This document shows, piece after piece, positions 25,176 to 36,736 of a stretch of DNA of 64,000 bases. A model generated the notes under the pieces. The model searched no databases. It was not told the DNA's origin and saw only the letters and a list, made by a program, of their open reading frames with translations. The position numbers were made by a program, and so were the translations under genes. How positions within the stretch are numbered: position 1 is the first letter of the stretch; each line of letters starts with the position of its first letter. This DNA comes from Amyelois transitella (Eukaryota; Arthropoda; Insecta; Lepidoptera; Pyralidae), in contig NC_083509.1 of NCBI RefSeq assembly GCF_032362555.1, forward strand, positions 5,231,001 through 5,295,000. Reading direction: 5' to 3'.

Positions 25176-26573
25176 TTATGCACCAATCTTCTCAATTTCT
25201 TCAGCATCCTCAATATCCAGCAGCCTTATCTTTTTTCCAAAGTGAGCTTCAATATCTGTGCAGATTTCCATAGCCAATTGAGAATCAATTAGATTTATAG
25301 CAATTCCAGCCTTGCCAAACCTTCCTGTACGGCCAATTCTGTGCAAATATGTCTCACAATCAGCTTTTTTATTCATATCCATAGGCATGTCAAAGTTCAC
25401 AACAAGAGTAACTTGTTCTACATCTATTCCTCTTGACAAAACATTAGTGGTTATCAATACCTTCTCCAAACCTGCTCTGAAACGATCTAGTACTGCTATT
25501 CTCTGTTCCACAGTAAGTTCTCCTGATAGCACTGCTACTGAGTGACCATCCTTGGACATCTTTTCTGACAACCAACTGGCAGTTTTTCTTGTGTGACAAA
25601 ATATGATTGCTTGCCCAATAGTAATAACTCCATAGATGTTACAAATTGCCCGATATTTCTCATCTGAATTTTTGCACTTTACATAATATTGCTTAATGTT
25701 ATCTAAGGACTCTTCTTCACGGAGAAGCCGAATAATAATTGGATTTGGAACAATGATTTCGGCAAATTCCATTACTGCAGTACCATAAGTAGCAGAAAAA
25801 AACATCATTTGGCAAGTGCTAGGTAAACATTTGTGAATACGAATGCATTGATCTTGATGCCCTTGCCTATCTATCATAACATCAGCTTCATCTAATACAA
25901 ATACCTTAATTTTGCTTAAATCAAACATACCAAACTTAACACCCCAATCAAGCATCTTGCCTGGAGTTCCAATAATAATATGATCTGTTATCTTAGTACC
26001 TCTTGGTACTTCTTCCCCTCTCACAGCATACTTAAGTTTTATTTCTGGACAAAATTTTGCCATCTTAGCAGCAACTTCACCAGTTTGAATGGCAAGTTCA
26101 TAAGTGGGACTAAGACATAACACTTGGGGATAATTCTTTGTGGTATCAACTCGACTCAACATCGCAAGCACAAAGGCAGCAGTCTTACCAGTGCCAGATT
26201 GAGACTGTGCAATCATGTTTTGTGGTGGATCAGCCAATAGTGTTGGTAAGGCAGTTTCTTGAATTTTTGATGGTGCATTGAACCCCATATCATACACTCC
26301 TTTCAAAAGGTTAGGTTTCAGATGAAGTGCTTCAAATGTCTTCACTGAATAAAGAGGGGAATTTGGATCTTTTCTCTGAACTTCAATATCTAACTTTGAT
26401 TCTACTAAACCTTGTCTTATTATTTTCATTAATAGTGATGTTTCAGCTGGATTCACTACATCAGGTGTATCATCAGATTCTGTTAACTGATCTTGAGGTT
26501 TTTTCAAACCCAATCCAGCAACTTTGTTAGTGATTTCCAATTCTTCAGCTTTTTGTCCCCACTGATTTGCCAT
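25176..26573 (-). CDS. DDX19: DEAD-box RNA helicase DDX19/Dbp5, single coding exon
   Basis: ATP-dependent RNA helicase acting at the cytoplasmic face of the nuclear pore to release export factors from mRNA. 465 aa. Motifs in order: Q-motif (F80, KIQ 103-105), Walker A AQSQSGTGKT (122-131), SPTYELA (155-161), GTPGK (202-206), DEAD (228-231), SAT (260-262), SRGIDV (380-385) and HRIGRTGR (411-418). SPTYELA in motif Ia is characteristic of DDX19/Dbp5 as opposed to eIF4A. The N-terminal region before residue 75 is the regulatory extension. I chose the ATG at 26573. An ATG six codons upstream lies before TTTTCAG|GCTCC, which looks like the acceptor of a 5'-UTR intron, so that codon would be intronic. 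The whole coding region lacks introns, unlike most neighbours. The Drosophila orthologue is Dbp80. Confidence 0.93.
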   Translation of the reverse strand: MANQWGQKAEELEITNKVAGLGLKKPQDQLTESDDTPDVVNPAETSLLMKIIRQGLVESKLDIEVQRKDPNSPLYSVKTFEALHLKPNLLKGVYDMGFNAPSKIQETALPTLLADPPQNMIAQSQSGTGKTAAFVLAMLSRVDTTKNYPQVLCLSPTYELAIQTGEVAAKMAKFCPEIKLKYAVRGEEVPRGTKITDHIIIGTPGKMLDWGVKFGMFDLSKIKVFVLDEADVMIDRQGHQDQCIRIHKCLPSTCQMMFFSATYGTAVMEFAEIIVPNPIIIRLLREEESLDNIKQYYVKCKNSDEKYRAICNIYGVITIGQAIIFCHTRKTASWLSEKMSKDGHSVAVLSGELTVEQRIAVLDRFRAGLEKVLITTNVLSRGIDVEQVTLVVNFDMPMDMNKKADCETYLHRIGRTGRFGKAGIAINLIDSQLAMEICTDIEAHFGKKIRLLDIEDAEEIEKIGA

Positions 26574-27355
26574 TTTGGAGCCTGAAAACATGAGAAAGAA
26601 ATTGTGTTGTTTTTATATAGTTTTCACTATATATTTATTGAAGTAACCATATGAAAGAAGCTAGAATTAGAACAGAAGAGACCAGCGTGCTCTTGCCGTG
26701 GAACAGAATAATAATAATACAAAAAGATTCCATACTATGGCTAAACAATCTGCTAAATGTTTATGTTAATGTTAAAACCAAAATGTCATTAAGTTCTAGC
26801 TTGTTTGAGAGGCGTAGGTACTAGTAACTTACGGGTAATGTAATTTATCGTTGCTATAATTATTATTTTAAATTAATTGTAAAAACCAGTTAATTCAAAG
26901 GACAAAATGTAAATTGCAATGGCCTAAAATTTGTTCTCAAAAATCAGAGAAAGTTAACCTCTTGTCAGCTCTACTTTGAAAATCAGATGAACGCCACAGA
27001 CCACAGATAATAATATGTTATGTCTAAGTTAGATAGGACACCCATTGGCAGGGCATCTTAACGTTACCAAATTTTATGTCTGACACCGTTATAGGCGTTA
27101 TAAGATTACATTACCGATATTAAATTACAAAAATCGTTTCCGTTATTTGAGACAAAGGCAAATACAAAAAGAAATAACGTTTAACACTCATAATTAATAT
27201 TACTAGTAACGTTATATGAGTGTAACGGTAAATTAAAAAAAAAATATCTTTACAGCATAATGGTACTTAATTTATAGAGAAAAATAGTGGGGAGTAATAA
27301 ATTTTGCAAGGATAGATACAAACGGGGTAAACCGGTAAATACTAGTGTAAATAGG
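26574..27355. other. Upstream region of DDX19, no other gene
   Basis: AT-rich. It should contain the DDX19 promoter and 5'-UTR exon on the minus strand, but their position cannot be fixed by eye. Confidence 0.4.
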
Positions 27356-28157
27356 AACGGCACATGAATGCAACATCGCTCATAAAAACATCGATGTCAA
27401 AAAAACATCGCTGATAAGAACGATATATCGATGTTTTGTTTTTACCTTGAAATACGACCTGGTAACAAGAAATGTGGAAGAATATTATATATATAAGAAG
27501 TATATATATAAATCTAAATTAATAAAATATAAATAAATGTAAAAAAAATATTATAATGATAAAATGTATAATTTTATGCAAGTTTTTACAATTCCCTGTC
27601 AACCATGAAAAAACAATTTAGTAGAGGCCTTTGCCCAGCAGTGGGACATAACAGCAACAGGCTTAGGAAAAATAAAAAGTAATACAAAACAAATTATGTA
27701 GTTCTTGTAATCTAACAATCGTGATATAGAATTTACAGAACAGAAGCTTGGAAAGCCTGGGGACAAAGGCTTTCCAAGCTTCTGTTCCTATCTTGAGTGA
27801 TTGTTACCCCAGCTTCTGAAAATAATCTTTCGCTTGGAATTGATGTTGCAACGATCGGGAGGTATGTCATTGCGATCCTAAAGAGTTTAGGAAACAGAGA
27901 TTTTATGTCTTCCCAAATTTCAATTGCAACCCTCTTTATCGGTGTTACAGGAGATGAAAGGTACATGTGGACCTCGGTTTCGCTGATGGAGCTTAGCGTA
28001 GGCGTAGCTGAAAAAGTTTATTTGACGGAACATGCACGAACGATGTATCGTCGATACATCGCTGTTCCAACATCTATGTTAACATCGATATTAACATCGA
28101 TGTTTTTATGAACGATACATCGATGTTTCTAAAACATCGATACATCGTTTTCATCCC
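27356..28157. mobile_element. hAT transposon remnant with ACATCGATGT subterminal repeats
   Basis: Both edges are packed with palindromic ACATCGATGT-type motifs: about four at 27370-27440 and eight or more at 28020-28150. They flank a piece of hAT transposase (27733-28019, minus). The right edge ends ACATCGTTTTCATCCCTA. Reading inward, the end is TAGGGATGAAAACGATG, similar to the start of many hAT elements. No matching left terminus or 8 bp target duplication was found, so the outer limits are estimates. A 47 bp LINE-like tail (27593-27640, CCTTTGCCCAGCAGTGGGAC) lies inside. Confidence 0.55.
27733..28019 (-). pseudogene. hAT transposase C-terminal fragment
   Basis: Encodes EIWEDIKSLFPKLFRIAMTY then LPIVATSIPSERLFSEAGVT and ITQDRNRS. 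This is the hAT-C dimerisation motif (ATS.PSERLFS.AG......R..L). The frame is closed upstream by a stop near 28020 and the BED finger and catalytic core are absent, so it is not a working transposase. The last codons coincide with a 20 bp inverted repeat at 27738-27787. Confidence 0.8.
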
Positions 28158-29147
28158 TACACATTAATAGGACGAGGAAGTTGATCGTACTGATTTCTTA
28201 TATACATTAATGATATCACAGATGAACAGAATCACAGATGGTAAAGAAAATTGACGAAAATGTCATTGTGATTGTGATGGTGACTGATTGATTGTCAATT
28301 GCGAAGCTTTAATAGGAGTGGATAAATTCAATTTGAATTGAAAGTAAAACCTTCGTCAGGATAAACTAAAGTTTAACTATTTAAGTAGGTAAATATGTCT
28401 GTATTTTATGAATATTTAATATCATATATAATAATATTTCTGTTCTAAACACTTCAAAGATAAACTGAAAAGTCACTTACTACAATCTCAATCCAATACA
28501 TAACAGCAAACCTTTACATACCCTTTGCATTTTTCTGTAGTTTCCTTCTGCCTACCTTTTGTCTACTTTGCTTCAACAATAAGAACATAGTTACACTCAC
28601 GCTCATACTCAACATATATTAACTCCCTAGCACTGCTGTCTTCTTGTTATTTTGTGTTGATATTTTTAATATGTATCCTTCATATTGAATGGCAAAGCCT
28701 CCGTACTAGGTTCCACTGAAAATCAGCGCATTGTGTAACCTCATCATACACATGCATATGCTGAGTGGAAACCCTTTTGGTCGCATCATGTATTTTTTAT
28801 TTTTATCTCTGTTTATGAATGAAAATGTTATGTTACATCTTGCCAAATAAAGATTTTTCTTTCTTTATTTTTCTTTCTTTCTTTCTTATTTATTTATTTA
28901 TGTAAACGGAGGTCCTACAGTGTAATTACGATTAGCCACCACACTTATTTGTTTAATTTAACGCATTTTATTTTTATCAAAAAGTTCGCCTAGGTATGTC
29001 CTTCCTTTAATGTATAAAAATTGCCGCGGAAGAAAAATTATTACAATTACTTATTTATATACCTACTGAGCTTAATAACTTAATAAAGTGGTTTTCAGAT
29101 ATTTAACTACATCTATAAAACTACTTTATAAATTTATTACACGGAAG
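28158..29147. other. Intergenic upstream of CCDC22
   Basis: No gene. 28600-28890 looks like the 3' end of a retroelement: mixed sequence ending AAATAAAGATTTTTCTTTC with TTTC repeats. The CCDC22 promoter should lie in the last 200 bases. Confidence 0.4.
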
Positions 29148-32100
29148 ATGGAAGAAGTAGACTCTATAATTTTACATTTTCTTCGCCAATTGAACATGTA
29201 AGTACACAAAAAGCAAATACTAAACAAAATTTTAGATTTTTTATTTCACAAAAACAATTTCCTGATGATTGTATGTGTCACACACAGTACCAACAGAAAA
29301 TAGGAACACTATCTTTTTCATTGATGTCATGAAATGCAACTAGGAGATAATATACTTATTAACTTGGGATTCTTCTTTTAGGCTATGGGCTGACAACCTG
29401 TCATAATTTTTTTTAATTTCAATTTTATCACTAAGCCAAACAGCTCAAACTGGCCTTTCAGTCTCTTCAAGACTGTAGGCTTGGTCTACCCTGCTAGGAA
29501 TATTGACATGATTATTATTATATGTATGAATGAATGAGAGTCAGGGGTTGGGTTAAGATATGTGCCAATCCAATTGATGTTTTATTAATTCAAACTGTAA
29601 AAGAGAACATGGTAGGAATTTATAAAACATCAATTGTTGCAGGAACAAAAGCAAAGGTTGCCGAAGTTATACATATAGAGCTCGCTTCATTTAAAAACCT
29701 GATAGAAAATAACATGAATACAAAGAGTGAATGCATGCATTAAAACATTTGCCATATGAAGCCTAATACTTGCTTTTTCAAACATTTTAGAAAAATAGAT
29801 GATAAAATTAAGAATATATGTGAGTTACCTGTGGAAACAATAATTGCAGCTGCTTCAAAATGCCTGATAACTATAAGTCCAACTATCAAAATTCCTATGA
29901 AATTACCATCTGGTATATCACATAGGATAGAAGTTGCAGCTCAAATAGCATTAACGTGCAAGGTATGTAAATAGTAAAGTCCTATGTTACTATAGATTTT
30001 ATAATGTATTATTTTAATATACCTACAAATTTTAATCATATACATACATGTGTTTGACCTCCACCTGGATACAAGACAATTGTTTCTCAGCATGATTACA
30101 TTGTAAAAAACTCATTATCAAACTGTTATTAAATATATATTTCATTTACCAGGATTTAGGATACAAAAATGATGTTGGCTACCAAACTTTTCTTTATCAT
30201 AATGAAGCAGATCTTAGACAGGTTTTTATGTTTCTTATTGAAAGACTGCCAAATGAAAGCAATCAAACAACAAGTAATGTTTTGCCAACCAACAAGAAAT
30301 CAACACTTTACAGAGACATTGGACATAGGATTGCTGAAGAATTGAATATTATGTGGATTCCACCATGTTGTAAATCCCAAACACAAAAAAGAATTGGAGA
30401 TTTTGCTTATCCAACAGGTAATTTTTAATGATGATGGACCTATTAGTAATTAGGTAAACCTATAGTAATAAGGTAGGACCTATAAAATAAGTCCTTTTGA
30501 GTAAAAGGAGGCCCAATAAATAATAATATATATTAAGCATGCACTAGAACTAGTGGTCACCTGCCGCTCTGTCCACATAAAACGAAAATACCTAACTTCT
30601 GTTTCCGTGGTAATTGCGGGATATCCTGTTATTGCACCCCTAGATCACATAAGGAATGTTCTTCATGTACTTTGCTACTTCCTTAACAAATTTCAAGTTT
30701 CTAGACCCAGAAGTTTGAAATGTGCTTTGTCTGTCAGTCAGTCACTAAGTAATGGAAGAGTTCTAGATTGTACAAATTAATGATGTGTGCTAAAGTATGT
30801 ACAAACCTACATTAGATTTTAATAAGGATACTTATTATGGCTAATGATAATGTGTAGTAATGTGAAATCTTTTTTTTAAATTATAATATTATACATCTTT
30901 CAGAATATTTAACAAAACAAACCATCCCTGCTAATCTAACAAAGGAACAAATTATAGAAAAGCTTTTGAAAATTAAAGATGTTAGTAATGAAAGTAGGGC
31001 AATCAAAATACAGCCACCTTCAAATCCGGAGCAAGACTTAACAATTAATCACGCAGTTAAGTCAGATGTGCATATTGAGATCAAGCAAAGTCTAAAGGAG
31101 TTGAAAGAGGCTGCTATAGTCTTACGGCAAAAATTGGACATGCTGGAAAGTGAGCGAAATGTAATGGATGTTGAATATTCTCAGGTAGGTAATTAAAAAT
31201 ACATTTGAAATACTTTACATTTCTAAGATATACTTTTTTGTACTTATGTATACTTAATTTTATGTTTGTTTTTTCATGTATATTCCTATTTTTATTATAA
31301 ACAAGTTTAAATACAGGGTTTTTTTAATTTTAATTCAACTGCATAAATTTAACTGTTAAGTGTACTCATCTTAAGGATATTTAAAAACGTTAAAAGAAAA
31401 ATATCGGTTCATATTTCAGAAAGTACGAAAAAAAATAAAAGTATCAAAATCCACGATCCTAAATACGTCATATCACTCCGGTCGGTGGAAAAGCGACGCG
31501 TAAGATTCAGAGATCAACGACACAATTCATTTAGCTGAGCTATCTCGACAACTCTTACTTGATCTTGATACTAGAAAAATAATTTATTTTTCAGACATTT
31601 ATTTACATGTTTAGTTTTAATTTCTTTTTGTAGTATTGGTCTTTAATAAAGCGTGTGACGTAGTTTTTGAGGGTTTTTTAAATGTGAAAATGTTGACGTT
31701 TAATTTAAATAAAAATAGGCTCAAACGGCTCAGAAGCATGGGTATAGTCTATGTTTAAAAGGATGCAGATTTTGGGCAACAATCTGGTCAAAACATTTTC
31801 GTATTAAGTTTTGTCTGAAAACTGAGAAAAGATGTTGCCGATCTGATAAATATATATAAAAAGCAGCCTAGGCTGAACTGGAAACATGTAAATATGAGAG
31901 GGTATCCTTCTCATCTTTACATGTTTCCAGTTCATAATTATTATCTTTATCGCCATTCTTGATTTTATTCTTTATAGACTTTTTTTTATTCTGTGATCAT
32001 TAACGTACATGGGAAACCTCATGATAATAAGAAACTATTGTCTTAAAAAATTTAATATATCATTTCAGGCACAAAAGTCATGTGAAAGAGTAGAAGCAGA

Positions 32101-34351
32101 TATGAAGAATATAGAAAATATTTTGAGTAGTATTGGCATAACAGAAATCCATAATGAAGATAACATACAAAATTTGCTAGAGAGAGTACATAGCAATATT
32201 AATGTACTCCACAGGAAGAGTGAAGAGCTCACATCGAAAAATTTGACCCTTAAAGTAGAAATAGATAAAGTAAAGAATAGCATGGCACTTTCGGAGGTTA
32301 GTGATTTATTTACTTCTTACTCGTGGCTATCACACTTCCCTAACTGACAAACTTCTGTTGGGGTTGATAAATGCATATGAAGCAAAATAAGTTTGAGGGT
32401 ATTGTGGAATGTAAAAAGATGTAGTCTGTGCTTATCCCTCAGGGAAAGTAATGATATTATAAATTATTTTTGTTTTGTAAAGTCAAACTTGATTTTGATA
32501 GGATAAGAGTGTGTGTTGTAGGGATAGAATATTTTGAAAGTTCATTCAAGGTCATTCAGATAAATGTGAAATTTTATTGAATTTAACTGGGGAAGAAGAC
32601 AAAACTATGAAAACTGGTAAGGCGAATGTTATAGTAGCGGTCGATATGCTAAAGGCGTAGTAAGCTAGTCAAGTAATTCATAAATACCTATATTTAAAAC
32701 TTTTAGCATTTAGCCTAAGTAGCCTAGCCCATGGGAACGTAAATATCTGATTTCTTTTTATACGCGGGCGGAGCCTAGTGCGAACACTAGTTATAGAGCT
32801 ATATATCGATAATATAATCTAGTCAGTTGCACAGCCATTTTTATTTTTGTTGGTAAAGAAACCGAGTGGCAATAGATTTGTGTAAAGCTGTTATCACCAG
32901 TCTAATTATCTGTAACCCTTTTCCTTTGTAAAAATTCCTAAAACCGGAAAAATCATCGCGGTATAAGCCTTCTTAACATCGTCGTTGTCGGCAAACTGAA
33001 TGCAAAGGTGTTGAGTAATAGTTAAGAAAGAGATTGATGAAAAAACTCCCATGTTCTTCATGTTCTCCCATACTTGCAAACAGTAGGTACTTGTTTTGGA
33101 AAGGAATGGACGTACAGTTCGGTCAAAGGCCGAAAGGCCTATATTGCTCATTCGTGACTCTTGCAAGACCTATTACAGAGAACAGTGAGATGAATTTTAG
33201 TTGGCACTATTCATAAATGGTATACATACATATAATCACGTCTATATCCCTTGCGGGGAAGACAGAGCCAACAGTCTGGAAAAGACTCATAGGCGTTCAG
33301 CTTATGATGGAATTGAAATTTAAATAATGACAGGTTGCTAGCCCATCGCCTAAAAGAAGAATCCCAAGTTTATAAGCCTAGTCTTAGTCGCCTTTTACGA
33401 CATCCATGGGAACGAGATGGAGTGGTCCTATTCTTTTTTTAATTGGTGCCGGGAACCACACGGCACTGAAATAAATGGTATGGATGCATAAATTATAATG
33501 ACAATGTTTTTCCTACTTACAGTCTGAAAGAAACAGGTGCAAAAAAATTCTTATAACATTAAAAAGCAATGCCAAAGAAATGAAAGGCGAGTATGCAAAA
33601 AAAGACGAACAGCGGCATCAATTAAAACAAAATTATGACAAATTGAAAGGTGGAAATAAAAGGTAATGTTCATATTATAATTCAATTGTTTCTTTTTTTC
33701 ATATGATTTAATTGATTTTTTTTTATTATAAAGTGATCTAATACGTACCTAATATGTCTAAACATTTTCATGCTCAATTAAAGAAAAAAAATATTTAAAA
33801 TACAACTGACTACAAAATTTTGTGTTCGATAATTATTTCATTTTGTATGTTCCAATAATTTTTATGAATAATAGGTCAATTTATACAAAAAGGATCATGG
33901 AAATTATAAATAATGTAGACAAACAAAACATGGAAATTAAGAAAATATTGGATGACACTAGACAACTTCAAAAGGAAATCAATACATTAGAGGGTCAATT
34001 GGATAGATGCTTTTCCATTGCAGATGAAACATTATTCAGAGTAAGTAAAGAGTGTGGGTAATCATCTATAGTAATGAATGTTGTTTGATATTTATTTAAA
34101 AATAATTCCCACAATTTCAGGATGCCAAGAAAGATGATCAAGCAAAGAAAGCCTATAAATTACTAGCTTTATTGCATTCTGAGTGCAATACTATTGTATC
34201 TTTAGTAAATGATACTGGTGCATTAGCAAGAGATATTGTAGATTTAGAGGATAATATAAAAACTGAAAAAGCCAAACACACTGAAGAAACCCTCCAAAAA
34301 ATTAATTCAGACTTAACTAAAATACAGCAGGAAATCAATTATATTAATTAA
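29148..34351 (+). CDS. CCDC22: CCDC22, subunit of the CCC endosomal complex, 8 exons
   Basis: Pairs with CCDC93 and COMMD proteins in the CCC complex, which works with Retriever and WASH in endosome-to-surface recycling. Exons 29148-29197, 29791-29962, 30153-30417, 30904-31184, 32069-32296, 33523-33662, 33875-34040 and 34121-34351 splice in frame to 510 aa. The N-terminal calponin-homology-like domain starts MEEVDSIILHFLRQLN and includes DLGYKNDVGYQTFLYHNEAD and LRQVFMFLIERLP, close to human CCDC22. After a low-complexity linker come heptad-rich coiled coils. The best conserved part is YTKRIMEIINNVDKQN ... ILDDTRQLQKEINTLEGQLD ... DAKKDDQAKKAYKLLALLH. The human protein is 627 aa, so the linkers are shorter here. 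Introns 1 and 5 hold repeats, and intron 4 holds a long hairpin at 31875-31933. Confidence 0.95.
29355..29530 (+). repeat. RTE-tailed SINE copy in CCDC22 intron 1
   Basis: Contains AACTTGGGATTCTTCTTTTA, GGGCTGACAACCTGTCAT, CAGTCTCTTCAAGACTGTAG and a diverged CTACCCTGCTAGGAATATTG end with a TATG-type tail. Same family and polarity as the copies at 4580 and 46140. Confidence 0.6.
31875..31933. repeat. 59 bp hairpin in CCDC22 intron 4
   Basis: Perfect 18 bp arms GAACTGGAAACATGTAAA and TTTACATGTTTCCAGTTC. Pairing nearly continues inward through ATGAGA and TCTCAT, leaving a loop of about 9 bases. It has the size and shape of a microRNA precursor stem or a tiny MITE. Confidence 0.8.
33225..33472 (-). 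mobile_element. Full-length RTE-tailed SINE in CCDC22 intron 5
   Basis: On the minus strand it runs from GTGCCGTGTGGTTCCCGGCA through CATGGATGTCGTAAAAGGCG, TTGGGATTCTTCTTTTAGGC and AGACTGTTGGCTCTGTC to GCAAGGGATATAGACGTGAT and an ATGT-rich tail. Other copies: 36912-37137 (-), 57535-57760 (-), parts at 56870-57050, 46140-46265 (+), 29355-29530 (+) and 59495-59640. The last 70 bases equal the 3' end of the LINE at 16752-17275, which suggests shared retrotransposition machinery. Confidence 0.75.
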
Positions 34352-34554
34352 GTTAATTATGTTAATTAATTTCGTCGTTGAGCTTTCAAAGGCAACAAAA
34401 CATCCACTTTTTGTTCCATATATATTTGTTTACTGTAAAAAGGACTGATGTATCATGTCTGCATTTTGTTTTGTGTTGTCTAACTTGTAAGTATCGCCCA
34501 TTTTTTGCTATGGAGCTCAATCTGGATAGCGCATTAAGTTAACTACTACCTATT

Positions 34555-34613
34555 AATAAAGAAAAATATGTTATTGAATAAAACTCATTATAATCTAACA
34601 TGCAGTTTTTATT
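34555..34613. terminator. Facing poly(A) signals of CCDC22 and mRpS27
   Basis: Plus-strand AATAAA occurs at 34555-34560 and 34577-34582 (for CCDC22). Minus-strand AATAAA is at 34608-34613 (for mRpS27, 21 bases past its stop). Cleavage sites lie downstream of each signal, so the two 3' ends probably overlap by a few tens of bases. Confidence 0.6.
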
Positions 34614-34633
34614 TATAACTGGTGAGTTTGGTT

Positions 34634-36736
34634 TTATTTCCTTTGTGGTAAGATTTCTGGTGGTATATAATTTTCGTCAATAGTCTTTGATGTCTTTTTC
34701 TCTCCATGTTCAACCTCCACAAGTTTTTCTTTTTCCTCGATTTGAAGATCAATTTTATCTTCATTATCGAAAAACCATAATCTCTGTTCCTCTTCTTTCA
34801 ATTGTTCTTGTTTCTGTTCTATCAACTGCATACGTTTGGCCCTATCCAAACGTTTGATTTGTTCTTCTAATCTCAATTCTCTATGTGTAGCCCATAATTT
34901 GAATAACTGAAAATAACCATGGAATTTTGCTTTTTTTATAAATATTGATATATATGTATAATAAGACTGCCCTAGATTCACCCCCAACAACGTTAAACGG
35001 GTGTGCAAAACTTAATCAAAATTATACTTTAAATAGAGAGGACCACTATCTGACAAATTAATAAAAATCATTTGTCGACCAACCCCCAATAGAATAACTC
35101 AATCACCAGACGAATTAACAAGGAAGGATTTAGGCTATATCACATCATGCTGCAACTATTAGTAGCGAAGAAATAATGGGAAATGTGAAAAAAACAGGGT
35201 AAATTATTTATCTATGATGCCCATTTATGAACCTTCTACAATGCCCAAAATAACTATTCCACGCAGACGAAGTCGCAGGCACAGCTAGTAATTCATAATG
35301 TTAAAACATTAAAATGTTTTATTTAACAAACATATGTATATTTAACTACTGAACCAAAGATTATGTACCTGTACTTAATACTTTTTTCATTAGATATTTT
35401 ATTTTTTATTATAAGATAGATAAATTTTGTCATTATTATAAACATTGTTTTTTGTTTATAAGGTACCTATAAACTCAAAAACTACTAGACTGATCATGAT
35501 TGAATGAATTTAATAAAGTGAAAGACACAAATGATCTAATCTCCTACAAAGAGTGTGATCTCAGTTTGGCAACAGTTGCTCAATGTGAAACACTTTACAA
35601 TTCCAGGTCTACTGCTGGGAAAGTGTAATAGGATATAGGTACACCAGTGATGACAAAAACTGTAAATATAAAATAAAAATACTTACCTTCTTTTGTTCAA
35701 TTATATCTTGGTTCTGAGTTTTGTTAATAGCATTTTCAATGGTCATCTTCATTGAATATTCCAATGATTCACCCATTGAATTTACACCAGAAAGGAAGGA
35801 TACACAATCATTTAAACATTTTTTTTCTTCATCCGGTACAGTGGCAATCTGTCGCTCAATCAATTTAATAATTTCAGGATACACTTTAAATGATTCAATT
35901 TTTGTGCATTCTTGGCAGAGATTAATCAAACTCTCATATTTTCTATAAATAAGCCATCCAATAATTTCTAGGTTATTATTTAAATTGTTATTATTTTTTT
36001 GTGAAATCCAGGCAAGTGACTTCCCAGCTAATAAGGATAAATCGTTGATATCAAAATGGTCATCAAAATAAGGATTTCTCAAATATTTAACCCTAATTTT
36101 TATTTCTTCCACTTTTACATTTTTGGTCTCAGGCTCAGCTAAGACAGCGCTACTGCAGCTATCACTAAAAATATATTTATAACAAGCAAATTGACAAAGA
36201 GCACAGGTTATTTCGTTTCCATAATCTTCTTGAAGCATTATCAAGGATGCAACATTAGCCGCTTGTTCATATTCTGAAGTTGTAATTAATTTGTCTAGTA
36301 ATATATTAGCAGCATAATCATCCAGAAAAACACCATAGTTAAGGGGATCTTTTAACATTTCAATTAACTCATGCACTCTTTCAAATTCAATGTAGTTTCT
36401 AACTATTGCGTGATGTGTTGAATCTAGCATAAAACCAGTTTCTGCCGAAAGTCTCAACTTATGCAAAAGATCCCGGAGTTCTTCTAGGTATGTAGGATCC
36501 CTCAATGAATTAGCAAATATGTCCACATCTATAGCGGTTATTATACCTTTAGTGGCATAACTTTGGTCCAATACGTTGTAAAAATCATTTAATTTTACTT
36601 TATTTAATATCGGTGATGATAGTTGTTCTCTCCATGCTTCATTGCATTTATAATCATTAGTAAGGAAAGTTCTCTGAAAATTAATTGCAAATATTCTTTT
36701 TCTTGGAAAAGTTATCTTCTTTAAATTTCGCAACAT
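34634..36736 (-). CDS. mRpS27: Mitochondrial small ribosomal subunit protein mS27, 2 exons
   Basis: Component of the mitochondrial 28S subunit, an animal-specific pentatricopeptide-like helical protein. Exons 36736-35687 and 34906-34634 join in phase 0 to give 440 aa. The N-terminus MLRNLKKITFPRKRIFAINF is basic and lacks acidic residues, a typical mitochondrial presequence, followed by NDYKCNEAWREQLSSPIL. The middle consists of helical repeats (GFMLDSTHHAIVRNYIEFER, LDDYAANILLDKLI). The C-terminus is a charged coiled coil ending in ENYIPPEILPQRK. Order, length and the CNEAW segment fit MRPS27. The intron contains a Helitron end (35130-35288). It faces CCDC22 tail to tail. Confidence 0.85.
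35130..35288 (+). mobile_element. Truncated Helitron in the mRpS27 intron
   Basis: Contains AAGGATTTAGGCTATATCAC, a noncoding body, and the end CACGCAGACGAAGTCGCAGG then CACAGCTAG at 35288. It is the same family as 18654-18918, lacking the 5' third. Confidence 0.65.

Noticed and set aside
26574-26591. Upstream ATG adding MFSGSK to DDX19.
   Set aside because: A splice acceptor TTTTCAG lies between this ATG and the MANQWG start, so these codons are most likely intronic.
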